A DNA stretch of 64,000 nt from Bradyrhizobium sp. AZCC 1610. GTDB lineage: Bacteria > Pseudomonadota > Alphaproteobacteria > Rhizobiales > Xanthobacteraceae. The translations under genes and the position numbers were made by a program. Below, in pieces: positions 32,133 through 46,016 of this stretch (position 1 is the first letter of the stretch; the number at the start of each line of letters is the position of its first letter). The stretch is taken from NCBI RefSeq assembly GCF_036924515.1, contig NZ_JAZHRR010000001.1, positions 3,381,001-3,445,000 on the forward strand, read 5' to 3'. Under the pieces are notes generated by a model. The model did no database searches. It was given only the letters and a program-made list of their open reading frames with translations, and was not told where the DNA came from.

Positions 32133-33305
32133 TCAACTCTTTGACCGCGCCTTGACCTCGTCGAATTTGGAAAGCGCTCGTTCAAACTTATCGTTGAAGA
32201 GCCACATCGCATCAAGAATTTCGCGGAAGGTTGCAGATGTTCTGGCCCTGTCAGCTTGTCCAAACGTGAAAATGCTGTTGTTGCGCAGATATGCCATGAC
32301 CTTCGGGTCGGAAATTCTGTAGTCGACCAGGTTGCGTGACCCGAGTGCGGACCTGGTCGGGCTAGGAATAATCTGGATGAGTTCAAAGAGCTTCATCTGA
32401 TCGATCGGATCTGGAAGTGTTTTCACGATCGCCGGTACTTGCGGGAAAATATCCGCGTGTGCATTCATCAGGGCATCCCGCACGGCGGTCCAGTGGTTGA
32501 ACCGACGATCCAGATTGCCGACCCGTGCCTCTTCCTTGTCGTCGCGAGCGTTCAGTGCAGGATCAAAGGCTGCTATCGACTTTTTTATCGCCGCCCATTT
32601 CTTTCGCCCATTTTGGTCTTCGGGTACGCCTGTTTGCAAGCTGCCCTTGTATTTATTCGAGCGCGCATTCCCGATGTTCTGATTGCCATTTGTCTCGGCA
32701 AAGAACAGCCCCAGGCTGATACGGCCTGCCGCTTCGGCATTGGCCGTATCAAGGCCCTTGGCTCGCGCAATGGCAGAGCCCAAATCGACAACGTCCTTGA
32801 ATGGCGTATCTGATTTCTGCGCGTTGACGGGAGGCGCTTGCATGAGGTCGAAGAGTCTCCTGTACTCATCGAGCAGCGGCTCATTATCGGCGTTAAAGTA
32901 CGCCGGAGGGATTCCGTATTTGTTAGGCCCACCTGTTTTGGACGGAAGCGCGTCGGTGAGGTCCTTGTATGCGCTCATCATGTTGTTGCGTGCAAGGTAG
33001 AGTGCCTGTCCCGGCAAGTTCGGCAGCCGTTGGTTCGAACTGATCTGCGCGCGCCGCTGCCCCAGGATCGATTCAAAGTTGCTTCGTGAATTATTGTATG
33101 TATTGAGCGCATCCGATTGTTTTTTCGTGAGTGCGGCCGGCTCACCCATTGCAGGCGACGTGAAGCCGAGATTTCCGATGGCGACCGTGACGAGCGACGC
33201 GACCGTGCTGATGATCGCATCGGTGGCGATCGCAGCCGGCGGTGTGAAGAACACTCCGAGAGCAAGAGCTGCCGTGGGCGCAGCAGTAAGGCTTTTTATC
33301 CCCAT
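32133..33305 (-). CDS. Secreted protein of unknown family, coupled to an MFS gene
   Basis: The 390-residue product has an N-terminal signal or helix (LTAAPTAALALGVFFTP). A mixed region follows with an interesting motif SLGLFFAETNGNQNIGNAR, then SNKYKGSLQTG near the middle. The Gly/Asn-rich sequence has the flavour of a lysozyme- or transglycosylase-like active-site stretch, but I cannot assign it. Codons are more AT-rich than in neighbours. Its ATG overlaps the end of the upstream MFS gene by 10 bases, so the two are translationally coupled. Function unknown. Confidence 0.6.
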   Translation of the reverse strand: MGIKSLTAAPTAALALGVFFTPPAAIATDAIISTVASLVTVAIGNLGFTSPAMGEPAALTKKQSDALNTYNNSRSNFESILGQRRAQISSNQRLPNLPGQALYLARNNMMSAYKDLTDALPSKTGGPNKYGIPPAYFNADNEPLLDEYRRLFDLMQAPPVNAQKSDTPFKDVVDLGSAIARAKGLDTANAEAAGRISLGLFFAETNGNQNIGNARSNKYKGSLQTGVPEDQNGRKKWAAIKKSIAAFDPALNARDDKEEARVGNLDRRFNHWTAVRDALMNAHADIFPQVPAIVKTLPDPIDQMKLFELIQIIPSPTRSALGSRNLVDYRISDPKVMAYLRNNSIFTFGQADRARTSATFREILDAMWLFNDKFERALSKFDEVKARSKS

Positions 33306-34492
33306 GGCGATTTCCCAACAAGATTTCTGGCGAGGAGCGGACGCAGGGCCAGGATGCCAACAACGGGACCAGGCGCCAGCATCAAGAACAGATACGGCGT
33401 TGGAACGAGGCTGGCCGTGAGGTTGAGAAGCTGTATGCTAACGATCGAGATCCCGAATCCGATACAGTTGGCAATGGTCAAGGCCGACCCCACTTGCTCG
33501 CGTGGGGCGGAGGACGCGTTCAGCGCTGAGAATTGCGGCGAGTCACCAGCGACGACGATCCCCCAGAACAGCAGGAACCCGATGAATAGCGCTGGCGTTG
33601 CGTTGAACAACAGGGGTGATGCGAGACAACAAAGTCCCGACGCAGCGAGTTGTGCAAACGCTACGCGGGCGCTGCCCAGAGATACCGACAAATAGCCGCC
33701 GACCACGCAGCCGATCGCCCCTGCGGCGATAACGGCGAATGACAGCAGGGACAAGTTGAGGTCGACTGGCTCTGGGCGGGAGGCGTAGGCAGCAAGCGCC
33801 GGCGGCAGGAACGCCCAGAACGCATACAACTCCCACATGTGACCGAAATACCCGAAGGCTGAAGCGCGAAACCGCGCAGATCGAAAAACTGCGAGCATCG
33901 CACCTGGATGGAAACGGGATCCAGCAACCAGGAACGGTCCGTCCGGCACAAAGACGTACATGATCACGCCACCAAGGGCGGCAATGAGTGAAACGCTCAA
34001 GACGACTATTTCCCAAGGCAAAGTCTGCCCCAGCCCCTTGATGAGGTGCGGGAGGGCCGTGCCGAGCACGGCCGCGCCGACCAGAAAGCCCAAGGCCTTT
34101 CCGAGATCGCTCCGATACCATCCGGAAGCGATCTTCATGCCGATCGGGTATATGCCAGCGAGGAAAAACCCAGTCGCGAAGCGGGTCAACAGCAGGGGGA
34201 TCTCCCCACTCCACAAATAGAGGCCCGCATTGCACGACGCGCCAAGGAGGGAGCAGGCAAGGAAGGTCGCGCGCGGCGAGTATCTGTCGGAAACGGCCAG
34301 AACAGCAAACGCAAGCGTGCCTGCGATGAAGCCAAGCTGAACGGCGGCGGTGATGTGGCCCAAGGCCTGGTCCGGCAGCCCCAAGCGGTTCTGCAAGTCG
34401 GGAAGCACCGCGTTGCCGGCAAACCAGAGGGAGGTCCCGGCAAGCTGGGACAACACGATGACTGGGAGAATGCGGGCGGGCCGCCTAGTCAT
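33296..34492 (-). CDS. MFS transporter
   Basis: The 398-residue product has twelve predicted helices. It opens ARILPVIVLSQLAGTSLWFAG and has GFFLAGIYPIGMKIASGWY with SDLGKALGFLVGA as the loop 4-5 motif. The second half starts near RFRASAFGYFGHMWELYAFW. This matches the cyanate/nitrate-like or quinate-like group of bacterial MFS exporters with no certain substrate. The ATG at 34492 was preferred to a TTG at 34498. The secreted protein gene overlaps its 3' end. Confidence 0.8.
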   Translation of the reverse strand: MTRRPARILPVIVLSQLAGTSLWFAGNAVLPDLQNRLGLPDQALGHITAAVQLGFIAGTLAFAVLAVSDRYSPRATFLACSLLGASCNAGLYLWSGEIPLLLTRFATGFFLAGIYPIGMKIASGWYRSDLGKALGFLVGAAVLGTALPHLIKGLGQTLPWEIVVLSVSLIAALGGVIMYVFVPDGPFLVAGSRFHPGAMLAVFRSARFRASAFGYFGHMWELYAFWAFLPPALAAYASRPEPVDLNLSLLSFAVIAAGAIGCVVGGYLSVSLGSARVAFAQLAASGLCCLASPLLFNATPALFIGFLLFWGIVVAGDSPQFSALNASSAPREQVGSALTIANCIGFGISIVSIQLLNLTASLVPTPYLFLMLAPGPVVGILALRPLLARNLVGKSPWG

Positions 34493-34962
34493 GCACAACG
34501 TTGCCTGGCTCGTGTCGCAAGGCGTCCACTATCCCGAGATTGCCGGTGGAGCACAAGCCAGCCGAAGAGATCGTGTGGCCTGTCAGCGATGGTGGTCCGT
34601 TTGCTGGGGTGTGGCCGACAACCTCCCTTTCCGGCAGGCTGTGATCCTGGGCGGAAGTGGCAAGGAGCGTTGGGTGACGCGGCTGGTCTTCGACAGTTGC
34701 TCGAAAAGGCCGCACTCCAGGATATCAGATAGCGAGGCATGCGCATCGATTCCAAATGCCTTGCGCGATAAAGTTCGCAAACCCAGCCGCGACTTCTGTT
34801 TTGACCCAAGCAGACGCCGGACAACCCTTCCCCTTTGCAGGCTTAAGCCGATACGCGGGCTTGTGATCTCGCTGAATTGGCCCTCGTGAAGAGAGTAAAT
34901 TTCCCGAAAGCTTTTTGCGCATGAGCGACAGAGATCACCCCAAAGCTCTGCGCCCCTTCGCG
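34493..34962. other. Region without a supported gene
   Basis: 470 bases between usg and the MFS gene. Several frames are open but carry no signal peptide, domain or ribosome-binding site. I see no hairpin terminator. It may hold degraded sequence. Confidence 0.4.
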
Positions 34963-35247
34963 CTAATGTAGCCGGAAGACTCCGTCCACGGCGCGTAGTT
35001 CGGCAGGCTTGATCAGTTCGGAGTGCGCGACGGTGACCGCAAACAGCGGGCCTTCGAGCTTCGTTTCCCAGAACGCGAGGAAATCCTTTAGCGCCGGGAA
35101 ATCCGGAAACATATCGTAGTCCTGCCAGACGTAAGTTTGCAGCAGCCAGCGCCGATCCGGACGGCGATAAACGATTTCCGCTGTTGTCAGTCCGTAGCCT
35201 AAGACCTGCTTCCTGAAATCCTTTGAAATCGCATCTTTCTCGACCAT
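34963..35247 (-). CDS. Usg-family protein
   Basis: The 94-residue product matches the usg family found next to aromatic-amino-acid or phosphoribosyl genes in alphaproteobacteria. Landmarks are DFRKQVLGYGLTTAEIVYRRPD, RRWLLQTYVWQDYD and FPDFPALKDFLAFWETKLEG. The start at 35247 follows GGAGG; the frame extends 14 codons further without family sequence. Function is unknown. It stands alone here. Confidence 0.82.
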   Translation of the reverse strand: MVEKDAISKDFRKQVLGYGLTTAEIVYRRPDRRWLLQTYVWQDYDMFPDFPALKDFLAFWETKLEGPLFAVTVAHSELIKPAELRAVDGVFRLH

Positions 35248-35454
35248 GCAAACCTCCAGCCCAACTGAAGAGTGGTGCGTGATTATCAATTCGCCAAAAA
35301 AGGGAAACGTTCAATAGGTCATAGCAATCAACGCGCTAGCAGCATGTGACTTCACCTGCTAGCAGTCGCCCCTCCTCCAGAAACTCAAGTCGCAGTCAAA
35401 CATCGTGGGCCGAAGCCCTTGTGCCCCAGTGTCACAGGCTTATGTGAAGAGCGG

Positions 35455-35481
35455 CTAGCACTCGCTCATTGCGACTGCCAA
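35455..35481 (+). promoter_or_regulatory. CIRCE element upstream of groESL
   Basis: CTAGCACTC-N9-GACTGCCAA matches the CIRCE consensus TTAGCACTC-N9-GAGTGCTAA with exact spacing. The left arm differs by one base and the right arm by two. It lies 34 bases before the groES start, so HrcA repression of this groESL copy is expected but may be weakened. Confidence 0.85.
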
Positions 35482-35515
35482 TCCAGAAATAATCACAAAA
35501 GCCATGGAGGATCGC

Positions 35516-37620
<2,105 letters not shown>

Positions 37621-37650
37621 GTTCAACCGTTCAGCGCTCAAAAGAAAAAG

Positions 37651-37679
37651 AAAGGCCCGGCAGCGATGCCGGGCCTTTC
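37651..37679 (+). terminator. groESL terminator
   Basis: AAAGGCCCGGC pairs with GCCGGGCCTTT, followed by CTGC. It lies 31 bases after the groEL stop. Confidence 0.85.
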
Positions 37680-37814
37680 TGCATTAGCTACACGTCCATC
37701 TCTACGACGATAGCTGCATGGAGGTGACCGCTCTCAAGGGATCAGCTTGTGGGCAATTCTACGACCCGCCTCATTTCAAGGGAATTTACAAAATCCGCCG
37801 TCACGCCGGCGTCC

Positions 37815-38060
37815 TTACCTGGGTGGGTGCAAATCGCCTTGAAGCCAGCGTCCAAGGGACTTGGACTTCATAGGGTCTTCATACGCGGCAAGGGTCGTAT
37901 GTACGTGGTTGCAGATAGCGCATTCAAAGGTATGCAAGTCGACGCCCGGGCGTGCTAGCTCGATACTGACGAGCATCATCTGGGCCTTGCACTTCGGACA
38001 AGCGGGGCGCTCAATTGCAACGAATGGAATGACGGACGACAGGCGTTGAGACTGGGGCAT
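37815..38060 (-). CDS. Small zinc-ribbon protein
   Basis: The 81-residue product has CPKCKAQM and ECAICNHVHTT, two CxxC pairs about 28 residues apart, forming a probable zinc ribbon. The C-terminus is basic. GGGAGG lies before the ATG 38060. It resembles the protein at 11906 in layout but not in detail. Function unknown. Confidence 0.7.
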   Translation of the reverse strand: MPQSQRLSSVIPFVAIERPACPKCKAQMMLVSIELARPGVDLHTFECAICNHVHTTLAAYEDPMKSKSLGRWLQGDLHPPR

Positions 38061-38315
38061 GATGCCTCCCTCGAATAGGCGGGAGCGCAACACTCTCTGT
38101 CACCGGTAATGCCTAAGAGGCGGAGCGGTGATTGTCTGAGTATGCGCCTCCAGGGATCTCAAAAGCGAGTTAATTCGCGGATATTTGGAAGGAAGATAAG
38201 CACGCACCAGCCCATAGTCCGGGCGCCCGCCGGCTCACCCCCGGCGGGTTTTGGTTGCCTTCCACTTCGGCATGAGGTTGTCTTTAGGTCCTATCGGATA
38301 TGGGAGACGACCAAG

Positions 38316-38519
38316 GTGGCAACTGGAACAGTGAAGTGGTTCAACGCGACAAAGGGCTATGGATTCATTCAGCCCGATAACGGCAGCAAAGATGTGTTCG
38401 TGCACATCTCCGCGGTCGAGAAAGCTGGGCTCAGCACACTCAATGAGGGTGCAAAGGTGAGCTATGAGGAAGTGCCCAACAAGGGGAAGACTTCGGCGGA
38501 GAATTTGAGGGTCGGGTGA
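38316..38519 (+). CDS. Cold-shock domain protein
   Basis: The 67-residue product is a single cold-shock domain: [19 protein letters not shown] with RNP1 (KGYGFI) and VFVHISAV as RNP2. It binds single-stranded nucleic acid. GTG is the start, with GGGAG nine bases upstream. The leader between 38109 and 38315 is long and open, as is usual for csp genes. It is similar in length to E. coli CspA. Confidence 0.92.
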   Translation: MATGTVKWFNATKGYGFIQPDNGSKDVFVHISAVEKAGLSTLNEGAKVSYEEVPNKGKTSAENLRVG

Positions 38520-38687
38520 CTTCGGAAGGGCATGGCGAAGCCCGCTGGTTCACGCCGGGGGTTTTCGCTGCCGCTTGTTAGCAAGCGGCCTGTCACATTT
38601 GAATTGAACGGCTTTCTTTTTGATTTGCCGGAACGAACTACCGTATGCCCGGTTGTTGCATGTTCCCGACCATTAGGGAGACGTGAT

Positions 38688-38849
38688 GACAAACAGAATG
38701 ATCCCAACAGGTATGGTCAACAGAATCGACAGGGCGATTAGTCCGCCAAGTCCGGCCAGAACCCGAATCAGACGCCTGGCCAACAGACGCAAAATTCAAA
38801 CCAGGGCGGGCAGCAGAGCGGCGGTCAACAAAGAGATCCGCAACGCTAA
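38688..38849 (+). pseudogene. Decayed Gln/Asn-rich small protein gene
   Basis: The frame DKQNDPNRYGQQNRQGD is followed by an amber codon (38739-38741). It then continues SAKSGQNPNQTPGQQTQNSN and QGGQQSGGQQRDPQR to a TAA. The upstream ATG (38686) is out of frame by one base. Intact Gln-rich proteins of this pattern occur in Bradyrhizobium, to my recollection. Loss of the start frame plus an internal stop mark this copy as a relic. Confidence 0.55.
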
Positions 38850-38969
38850 TGGAAACGAACTGCTCGCTTCGTCTGTCGAACGGTGAGCAAGTCAACCGCT
38901 TCGCAGCTTTGTCTTTAAAACGTAGCAAGTCAGTTGATTTTGGTGGTTGTTGGCAGCGGCACTCGAAAG

Positions 38970-39194
38970 ATGTTTATGCCTGCGCAAAAGCTTCACACCC
39001 ACGAAGAAGTGTTTAAAGATCATGTCACCGGTCAGTATGATGAAACCATATTTCGTTTCAGAGTGCCGGGCGGCTGGATTTATACGCACACCGTTATCCG
39101 GTTTGGTTCGGTCGACAAAAACTTCGTAGCAGATACTTTCGTTCCTGACTTTAAGGATTGGTCTGGTGACGGAGCAGTCATCCGACATACGTGA
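38970..39194 (+). CDS. Hypothetical protein, AT-rich
   Basis: The 74-residue product starts MFMPAQKLHTHEEVFKDHV and has an alternating segment GGWIYTHTVIRFGSVDKNFV. The base composition is clearly more AT-rich than average here, and the frame may start earlier at a TTG (38934). No domain is recognised. It could be a recent acquisition. Confidence 0.4.
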   Translation: MFMPAQKLHTHEEVFKDHVTGQYDETIFRFRVPGGWIYTHTVIRFGSVDKNFVADTFVPDFKDWSGDGAVIRHT

Positions 39195-39443
39195 ACCGAA
39201 TCGAGCCAGCCTCGATGCAAAGCGCGATCGTTATTGAGAGCTCAGAAGGCATTCCGGCTTGTGCCCGTTTTAATGACTGCTTGCCGCTCGGCTAACCGCT
39301 TGAGCGATATCAGTGCCATGTTGGTGACGACTTGCCCAAGCTTGTTGTCGTCTTCCTCGATCGTTCCGGCAGATAATACGTCCTCGACCTTCCCTCTCTT
39401 GGGCGCAATGTGCGATCCGGTCCATGCCCTCAAGGAGGTAGCT

Positions 39444-39605
39444 ATGGAACATCAATTTTTTATTCGCCAGCAAAACCTTAAGCTCTATCGCAGTCTCGTG
39501 GCTGCATCGGAAGCGGCAGCAGCGAAAGCTGACGCGCGGCAGCAGAAACATTTAAAGCTACTGGCAAAGGAAGTAGCGAATGAACCGCCGCCCAGAAAGA
39601 ACTAA
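39444..39605 (+). CDS. 53-residue charged helical protein
   Basis: The product starts MEHQFFIRQQNLKLYRSL and continues with an Ala/Lys-rich coiled-coil-like helix (AAAAKADARQQKHLKLLAK). AAGGAGG lies eight bases before the ATG, one of the best ribosome sites in the window. Proteins of this small, charged type are common in Bradyrhizobium. Function unknown. Confidence 0.65.
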   Translation: MEHQFFIRQQNLKLYRSLVAASEAAAAKADARQQKHLKLLAKEVANEPPPRKN

Positions 39606-39628
39606 TGCGTTTGCTGTCGGCATAAGCG

Positions 39629-39710
39629 GCTCAAGAGGCGCGCTTGCGCCGTCTCGAAGGATAAGGCCGCCGGTGCCATGGTTCGAGACGCGCGCCGAGG
39701 CGCGCTCCTC
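39629..39710. repeat. Palindromic repeat, family E copy 2
   Basis: GCTCAAGAGGCGCGCTTGCG with GCCGTCTCGAAGGAT and, after 20 bases, ATGGTTCGAGACGCGCGCCG with AGGCGCGCTCCTC form the two arms of one inverted element. It abuts the gyrA-tail duplication. Confidence 0.65.
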
Positions 39711-39716
39711 CCGATG

Positions 39717-39766
39717 ACGGCGGCGCTAACCGCCGTTCCCGTTTTCCCCGTCGTCGCCGATATGCT
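39717..39766. repeat. Copy of the gyrA 3' end (left copy)
   Basis: 50 bases match 40598-40656 except for three substitutions and a nine-base gap. They encode, on the minus strand, the last residues of the hydrolase ([12 protein letters not shown]) where gyrA ends [15 protein letters not shown]. Confidence 0.8.
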
Positions 39767-40475
39767 TCCCGCCTGGAACAAGTTGACGCGACATGGAGAG
39801 AATTGCGGTTGCCGTCGCTGCTGGATGAAGCGTCGGATGCAAATGTGTGCCTTGCAGGTTCGTGACTGGCCAACCGCGTCGCTGCGCCTCTATGGCGGCG
39901 TGATCATAGATCGCTGAAGTCTGGATGAAACCGGCAGGGATATGGTCCCAATTGGCGAGTTCGATCGCGTCGTCGAACCAGCCGATGTGCATCTGGGGAA
40001 GTCCGCTTTCGAACCGGGCGAATGCCGCCGGGTCGCGCGCCAGAATATCCAGACCGACAAGAGACATACGCCGCATATCGCGCGCAAACCATCTCGACCA
40101 AATCGGAAGCATGCCGTCGGGTTCGACGAGGCCCTTGATGAAGTCGTGAAGGGCAGGCCTGACCGGAAAGGCTGCGCCTTGCGATGGAGGCACGTCCCCA
40201 TCCACAATGATGATTCCGCGCGCGGGCAGCTTGGTCGCAAGATCGGCAACCAGCGCACTCGCCGAACTATGGCCCACCACAATTGGTTCGTGGCCGCGGG
40301 CCACGTGCTGCAGAAGTTGAGAGGTCCATGCGCTCCAGGAAGGCGGCGAATGGTGATGGGCCAATACATCCGGCACCTGGACATGACATCCCGCCGCCCG
40401 CAGGCATTCGGCCGTTGGCTCCCAGCTTGACGCTCGGACCAGAGGTCCTGCCACAAGAGTGAAATGCAAGGACAT
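39726..40475 (-). CDS. Alpha/beta-hydrolase with a gyrA-derived C-terminus
   Basis: The 249-residue product has an alpha/beta-hydrolase fold. HFTLVAGPLVRASSWEPTAE is the first strand-helix pair. PIVVGHSSASALVADLA holds the nucleophile Ser in GHSSAS. A late DHAAIEAQRRG segment follows, and a His in LQGTHLHPTLHP. The last dozen residues are copied in frame from GyrA. Start 40475 (MSLHFTLV) was chosen. Substrate unknown; it looks like a small esterase. Confidence 0.75.
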   Translation of the reverse strand: MSLHFTLVAGPLVRASSWEPTAECLRAAGCHVQVPDVLAHHHSPPSWSAWTSQLLQHVARGHEPIVVGHSSASALVADLATKLPARGIIIVDGDVPPSQGAAFPVRPALHDFIKGLVEPDGMLPIWSRWFARDMRRMSLVGLDILARDPAAFARFESGLPQMHIGWFDDAIELANWDHIPAGFIQTSAIYDHAAIEAQRRGWPVTNLQGTHLHPTLHPAATATAILSMSRQLVPGGKHIGDDGENGNGG

Positions 40476-40502
40476 GGTTTTCAAAATCCGGCGAGGAGCG
40501 TC

Positions 40503-40591
40503 GTAGCCCGGATGGAGCGCAGCTCAATCCGGGGAAAGTCTTGGCAGCGGATAGGCTGATCCCGGGTTGCGCTGCGCTCCACCCGGGCTAC
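40503..40591. repeat. Palindromic repeat, family C copy 1
   Basis: GTAGCCCGGATGGAGCGCAG at the left and CTGCGCTCCACCCGGGCTAC-like at the right form a long hairpin of 89 bases, placed between the hydrolase and the right copy of the gyrA tail. Copy 2 is at 60049. Confidence 0.85.
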
Positions 40592-40606
40592 GCAGGAACG
40601 GCGGTG

Positions 40607-43336
<2,730 letters not shown>

Positions 43337-43527
43337 AGGGGAATCCGGTCAGTTCTCAACTGAGAATCATATAGCGCATCGGAGGCCCGATAACCACCCT
43401 GACGCGTTCCGGAAGGGTTGTTTTTCCGCTCGTTTTTTCATGGACTTACGGGATTGCGCGGGGTTCGCCGGAGCCGGCATTTCCAGGCCCGGAAACGCGG
43501 CGCTGGAGTGGTGTTTCCTGAATCGGC

Positions 43528-43926
43528 CTAAGGGCCGAAAAACACCGCATGCATGATCCGTCCCGGCAGCAGGGTGAACAGGCCGGCGACGACCAACCCT
43601 CCGGTGAAGATACCGATCATCGTCTTGCGGTGACGGCTCACATTGTGGCGGCGCGCGGCAATGACGGCCACCGGCAGAAGGACCAGAACCATGATCGATA
43701 GCAGGTGGATCGGGCTCCAGGGACCGAGCAAGCGGATCTCGTGGATCCAGAACGAGCTGGCGGCGACGACGACCATCAGGCCGACCCAGATCCAGCCGAT
43801 CGTCCGGTGCGGCAGCGTCCCCTTCGGGGCGGCGAACTGCACGATGCCGAGCGCGAACGCCGCCATGGCCGCAAAGGCATGAACCGGTATCATGGGAGCG
43901 GCATCGAGCAGCGGCGCGAGGCTCAT
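43528..43926 (-). CDS. DUF2306-type membrane protein
   Basis: The 132-residue product has four hydrophobic helices: HAFAAMAAFALGIVQF, IGWIWVGLMVVVAASSFWI, IHLLSIMVLVLLPVAV and MIGIFTGGLVVAGLFTLLPG. The order fits DUF2306-like proteins with conserved HR and GRIMH residues (RHRKTMIG, PGRIMHAVFFG). GTG/ATG alternatives exist; the ATG 43926 was taken. Location is the inner membrane; role unknown. Confidence 0.75.
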   Translation of the reverse strand: MSLAPLLDAAPMIPVHAFAAMAAFALGIVQFAAPKGTLPHRTIGWIWVGLMVVVAASSFWIHEIRLLGPWSPIHLLSIMVLVLLPVAVIAARRHNVSRHRKTMIGIFTGGLVVAGLFTLLPGRIMHAVFFGP

Positions 43927-43995
43927 GGCGGGCGCTTCCGAAACCCGAGGGCGGTTCAGCCGGCGACGCAGCCCTCAGAACCGGCGACGCAGCCC

Positions 43996-44490
43996 TTAGA
44001 ACGGGATATCGTCGTCCATGTCGCTGTTGCGCGCGCCGGCTGCAACCGGTCGCCTCGGCGCGGAGCTGACCGGCCCGCCGGAGCCGAAATCACCGCCGGA
44101 ATCGTCGGAGCCGAAGCTGCCGCCACCGCCGCCGCCGCTGCGGCCGTCGAGCATGGTCAGGGTCGAGTTGAAGCCCTGCAGCACAACTTCGGTCGAGTAT
44201 TTCTCGACCCCGCTCTGGTCGGTCCATTTGCGGGTCTGCAGCGCGCCCTCGATGTACACCTTGGCGCCCTTCTTCAGATACTGCTCGACAATCTTGCAAA
44301 GCGGTTCAGAGAAGATCACGACGCGGTGCCACTCGGTCTTTTCCTTGCGCTCGCCGGTGCCCTTGTCGCGCCAGGTCTCCGAGGTCGCGATGCTCAGATT
44401 GGCAATCGGCCGCCCGTCCTGTGTCCGCCGGATTTCAGGATCCTTGCCGAGGTTGCCGACCAGAATCACCTTGTTCACACTTCCCGCCAT
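43996..44490 (-). CDS. ssb: Single-stranded DNA-binding protein
   Basis: The 164-residue product has the OB-fold start [21 protein letters not shown] and a Gly/Ser-rich linker of about 45 residues. The acidic partner-binding tail MDDDIPF is intact. It binds replication and repair ssDNA. Start 44490 fits the family; an upstream extension has no family sequence. An alphaproteobacterial LexA box lies upstream at 44733. Confidence 0.95.
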   Translation of the reverse strand: MAGSVNKVILVGNLGKDPEIRRTQDGRPIANLSIATSETWRDKGTGERKEKTEWHRVVIFSEPLCKIVEQYLKKGAKVYIEGALQTRKWTDQSGVEKYSTEVVLQGFNSTLTMLDGRSGGGGGGSFGSDDSGGDFGSGGPVSSAPRRPVAAGARNSDMDDDIPF

Positions 44491-44732
44491 CGCCGCTCTC
44501 CACTCGATATCGCCGGCAAAAATCACCGGTAAAAAATCACTGGTCAGGCCGCTTCTATTCCGGCCGCCTTCAATTCTTGACCTGTCGCCAGTTCTTGATC
44601 CTGTCGCGTTGTCCGCTCTTTCGCGTCCGCTTCCGGACATCCGAAGCGACCCTATACGCTCGCAAGCTCCGCCGACTTAGCGATCCCTCGGCAAGTCGGC
44701 GGTTATCCACATATAGCATCGCCCTCGCGAGC

Positions 44733-44747
44733 GTTCCAGCTTTGTTC
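44733..44747. promoter_or_regulatory. LexA (SOS) box upstream of ssb
   Basis: GTTCCAGCTTTGTTC is an exact GTTC-N7-GTTC, the alphaproteobacterial LexA site. It is 243 bases before the ssb start and also upstream of the Omp gene on the other strand. Confidence 0.75.
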
Positions 44748-45039
44748 CGGCAATCTCACATAGCCGTGGGTCGAACACACTACTCAGCTATAGGGCGACT
44801 TTGGTTCGCCACAATCGAGTCTCGAAAATGACAAAATGGAACCGAAAGTTCCGCCCGCTAACAGGAATAACGCAGGTAGATCATTGGCTTGGCTCCATAT
44901 TTTGGATCATGGGTGTTGCAATTCGGAGACGCAATTTCCGAGCGAGTCGCGCTATAAAATTACCTACCGGCGCGGGGCGCTCGCGTCATTTCGAAACGCT
45001 TCGGGACCCAGGGAAGCGGACAAGCTGGAGATTAAGAGG

Positions 45040-45789
45040 ATGAAGAAGTTTCTGTTAGGTACGGTTGCTCTCATCGCGTTCGCTGCGCCTGCGGCGGCCG
45101 CTGACCTCGCTGCGCGTCCTTACACCAAGGCCCCGCCGGCGCCGGTCGCCGTCGTGTACGACTGGAGCGGCTTCTACATCGGCGCCAACGGTGGCTGGGG
45201 TACGAGCCGTAAGTGCTGGGACTTCGTGGACGTGGCCGGCGCGTTCGTCGGAGCCGAGGGTTGCCATGACGCAGACGGCGGTACCGTCGGCGGTCAGATC
45301 GGTTATCGCTGGCAGGCCGGCACCTGGGTGTTCGGCATTGAAGGCCAGGGCAACTGGGCCGACTTCCAGGGCAGCAATGTCAGCCTGATCGATCCGACGC
45401 TCCGCAACGAGTCGCGCATTGATGCATTCGGCCTGATCACGGGCCAAGTCGGTTACGCGGCCAACAACGTTCTGTTCTATGTCAAAGGTGGTGCGGCCGT
45501 TACGGCGGATCGTTACCGCATCTTTGATGTTCCCACGGGCCTCGTGGTCGGCACCACCGGTGATGACACCCGCTGGGGTGCCGTGGTCGGCGCGGGCATC
45601 GAATTCGGCTTCGCTCCGAACTGGTCGGTCGGCGTCGAGTACAATCACCTGTTCATGCAAGACCGCACCCACACCTTCGTCGACACGACTGGCGCCTTCT
45701 TCGGCACCGACCGGATCAGCCAGGACGTTGATATCGTCACCGCTCGCATCAACTACAGGTTCGGCGGCCCGGTTATCGCGAGGTACTGA
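45040..45789 (+). CDS. Outer-membrane beta-barrel protein (Omp25/31 type), copy 1
   Basis: The 249-residue product has a signal peptide (MKKFLLGTVALIAFAAP, cleavage after AAAAD). The mature protein begins ARPYTKAPPAPVAVVYDWSGFYIG and ends NYRFGGPVIARY, typical of the eight-stranded barrels of this family in Bradyrhizobium. It is probably an abundant surface protein. GGAG...AGAGG precedes the ATG 45040. A near-copy follows, with the same terminator. Confidence 0.88.
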   Translation: MKKFLLGTVALIAFAAPAAAADLAARPYTKAPPAPVAVVYDWSGFYIGANGGWGTSRKCWDFVDVAGAFVGAEGCHDADGGTVGGQIGYRWQAGTWVFGIEGQGNWADFQGSNVSLIDPTLRNESRIDAFGLITGQVGYAANNVLFYVKGGAAVTADRYRIFDVPTGLVVGTTGDDTRWGAVVGAGIEFGFAPNWSVGVEYNHLFMQDRTHTFVDTTGAFFGTDRISQDVDIVTARINYRFGGPVIARY

Positions 45790-45818
45790 TCTTCGCTTTC
45801 AGCGAACCGAATACCGAA

Positions 45819-45847
45819 AAGGCCGGCCTCGCGCCGGCCTTTTTGTT
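45819..45847 (+). terminator. Terminator of Omp copy 1
   Basis: AGGCCGGC (45820-45827) pairs with GCCGGCCT (45833-45840), followed by TTTTGTTT. The 28 bases are the same as in the terminator of copy 2. Confidence 0.85.
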
Positions 45848-46016
45848 TGGTTGTACCGCGGCCTAGTCAATACCCTCCCCGGTTGCATTGCGCATACATT
45901 TGCCGCGGATGTGGTTTTTCGGCGACAGCATTCTGCGATGACTTCACGCTATATGCGCCGGCAACCTGAAATTGACTACTACGGTAGTTGCGTTGGAAAT
46001 GCCGAAAGGAAGAAAC

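Noticed and set aside
39242..39433. Minus-strand ORF with a plausible helix (LISLKRLAERQAV)
   Set aside because: Only a TTG start, no ribosome site, and it faces the 39444 gene; left unannotated although it could be real.
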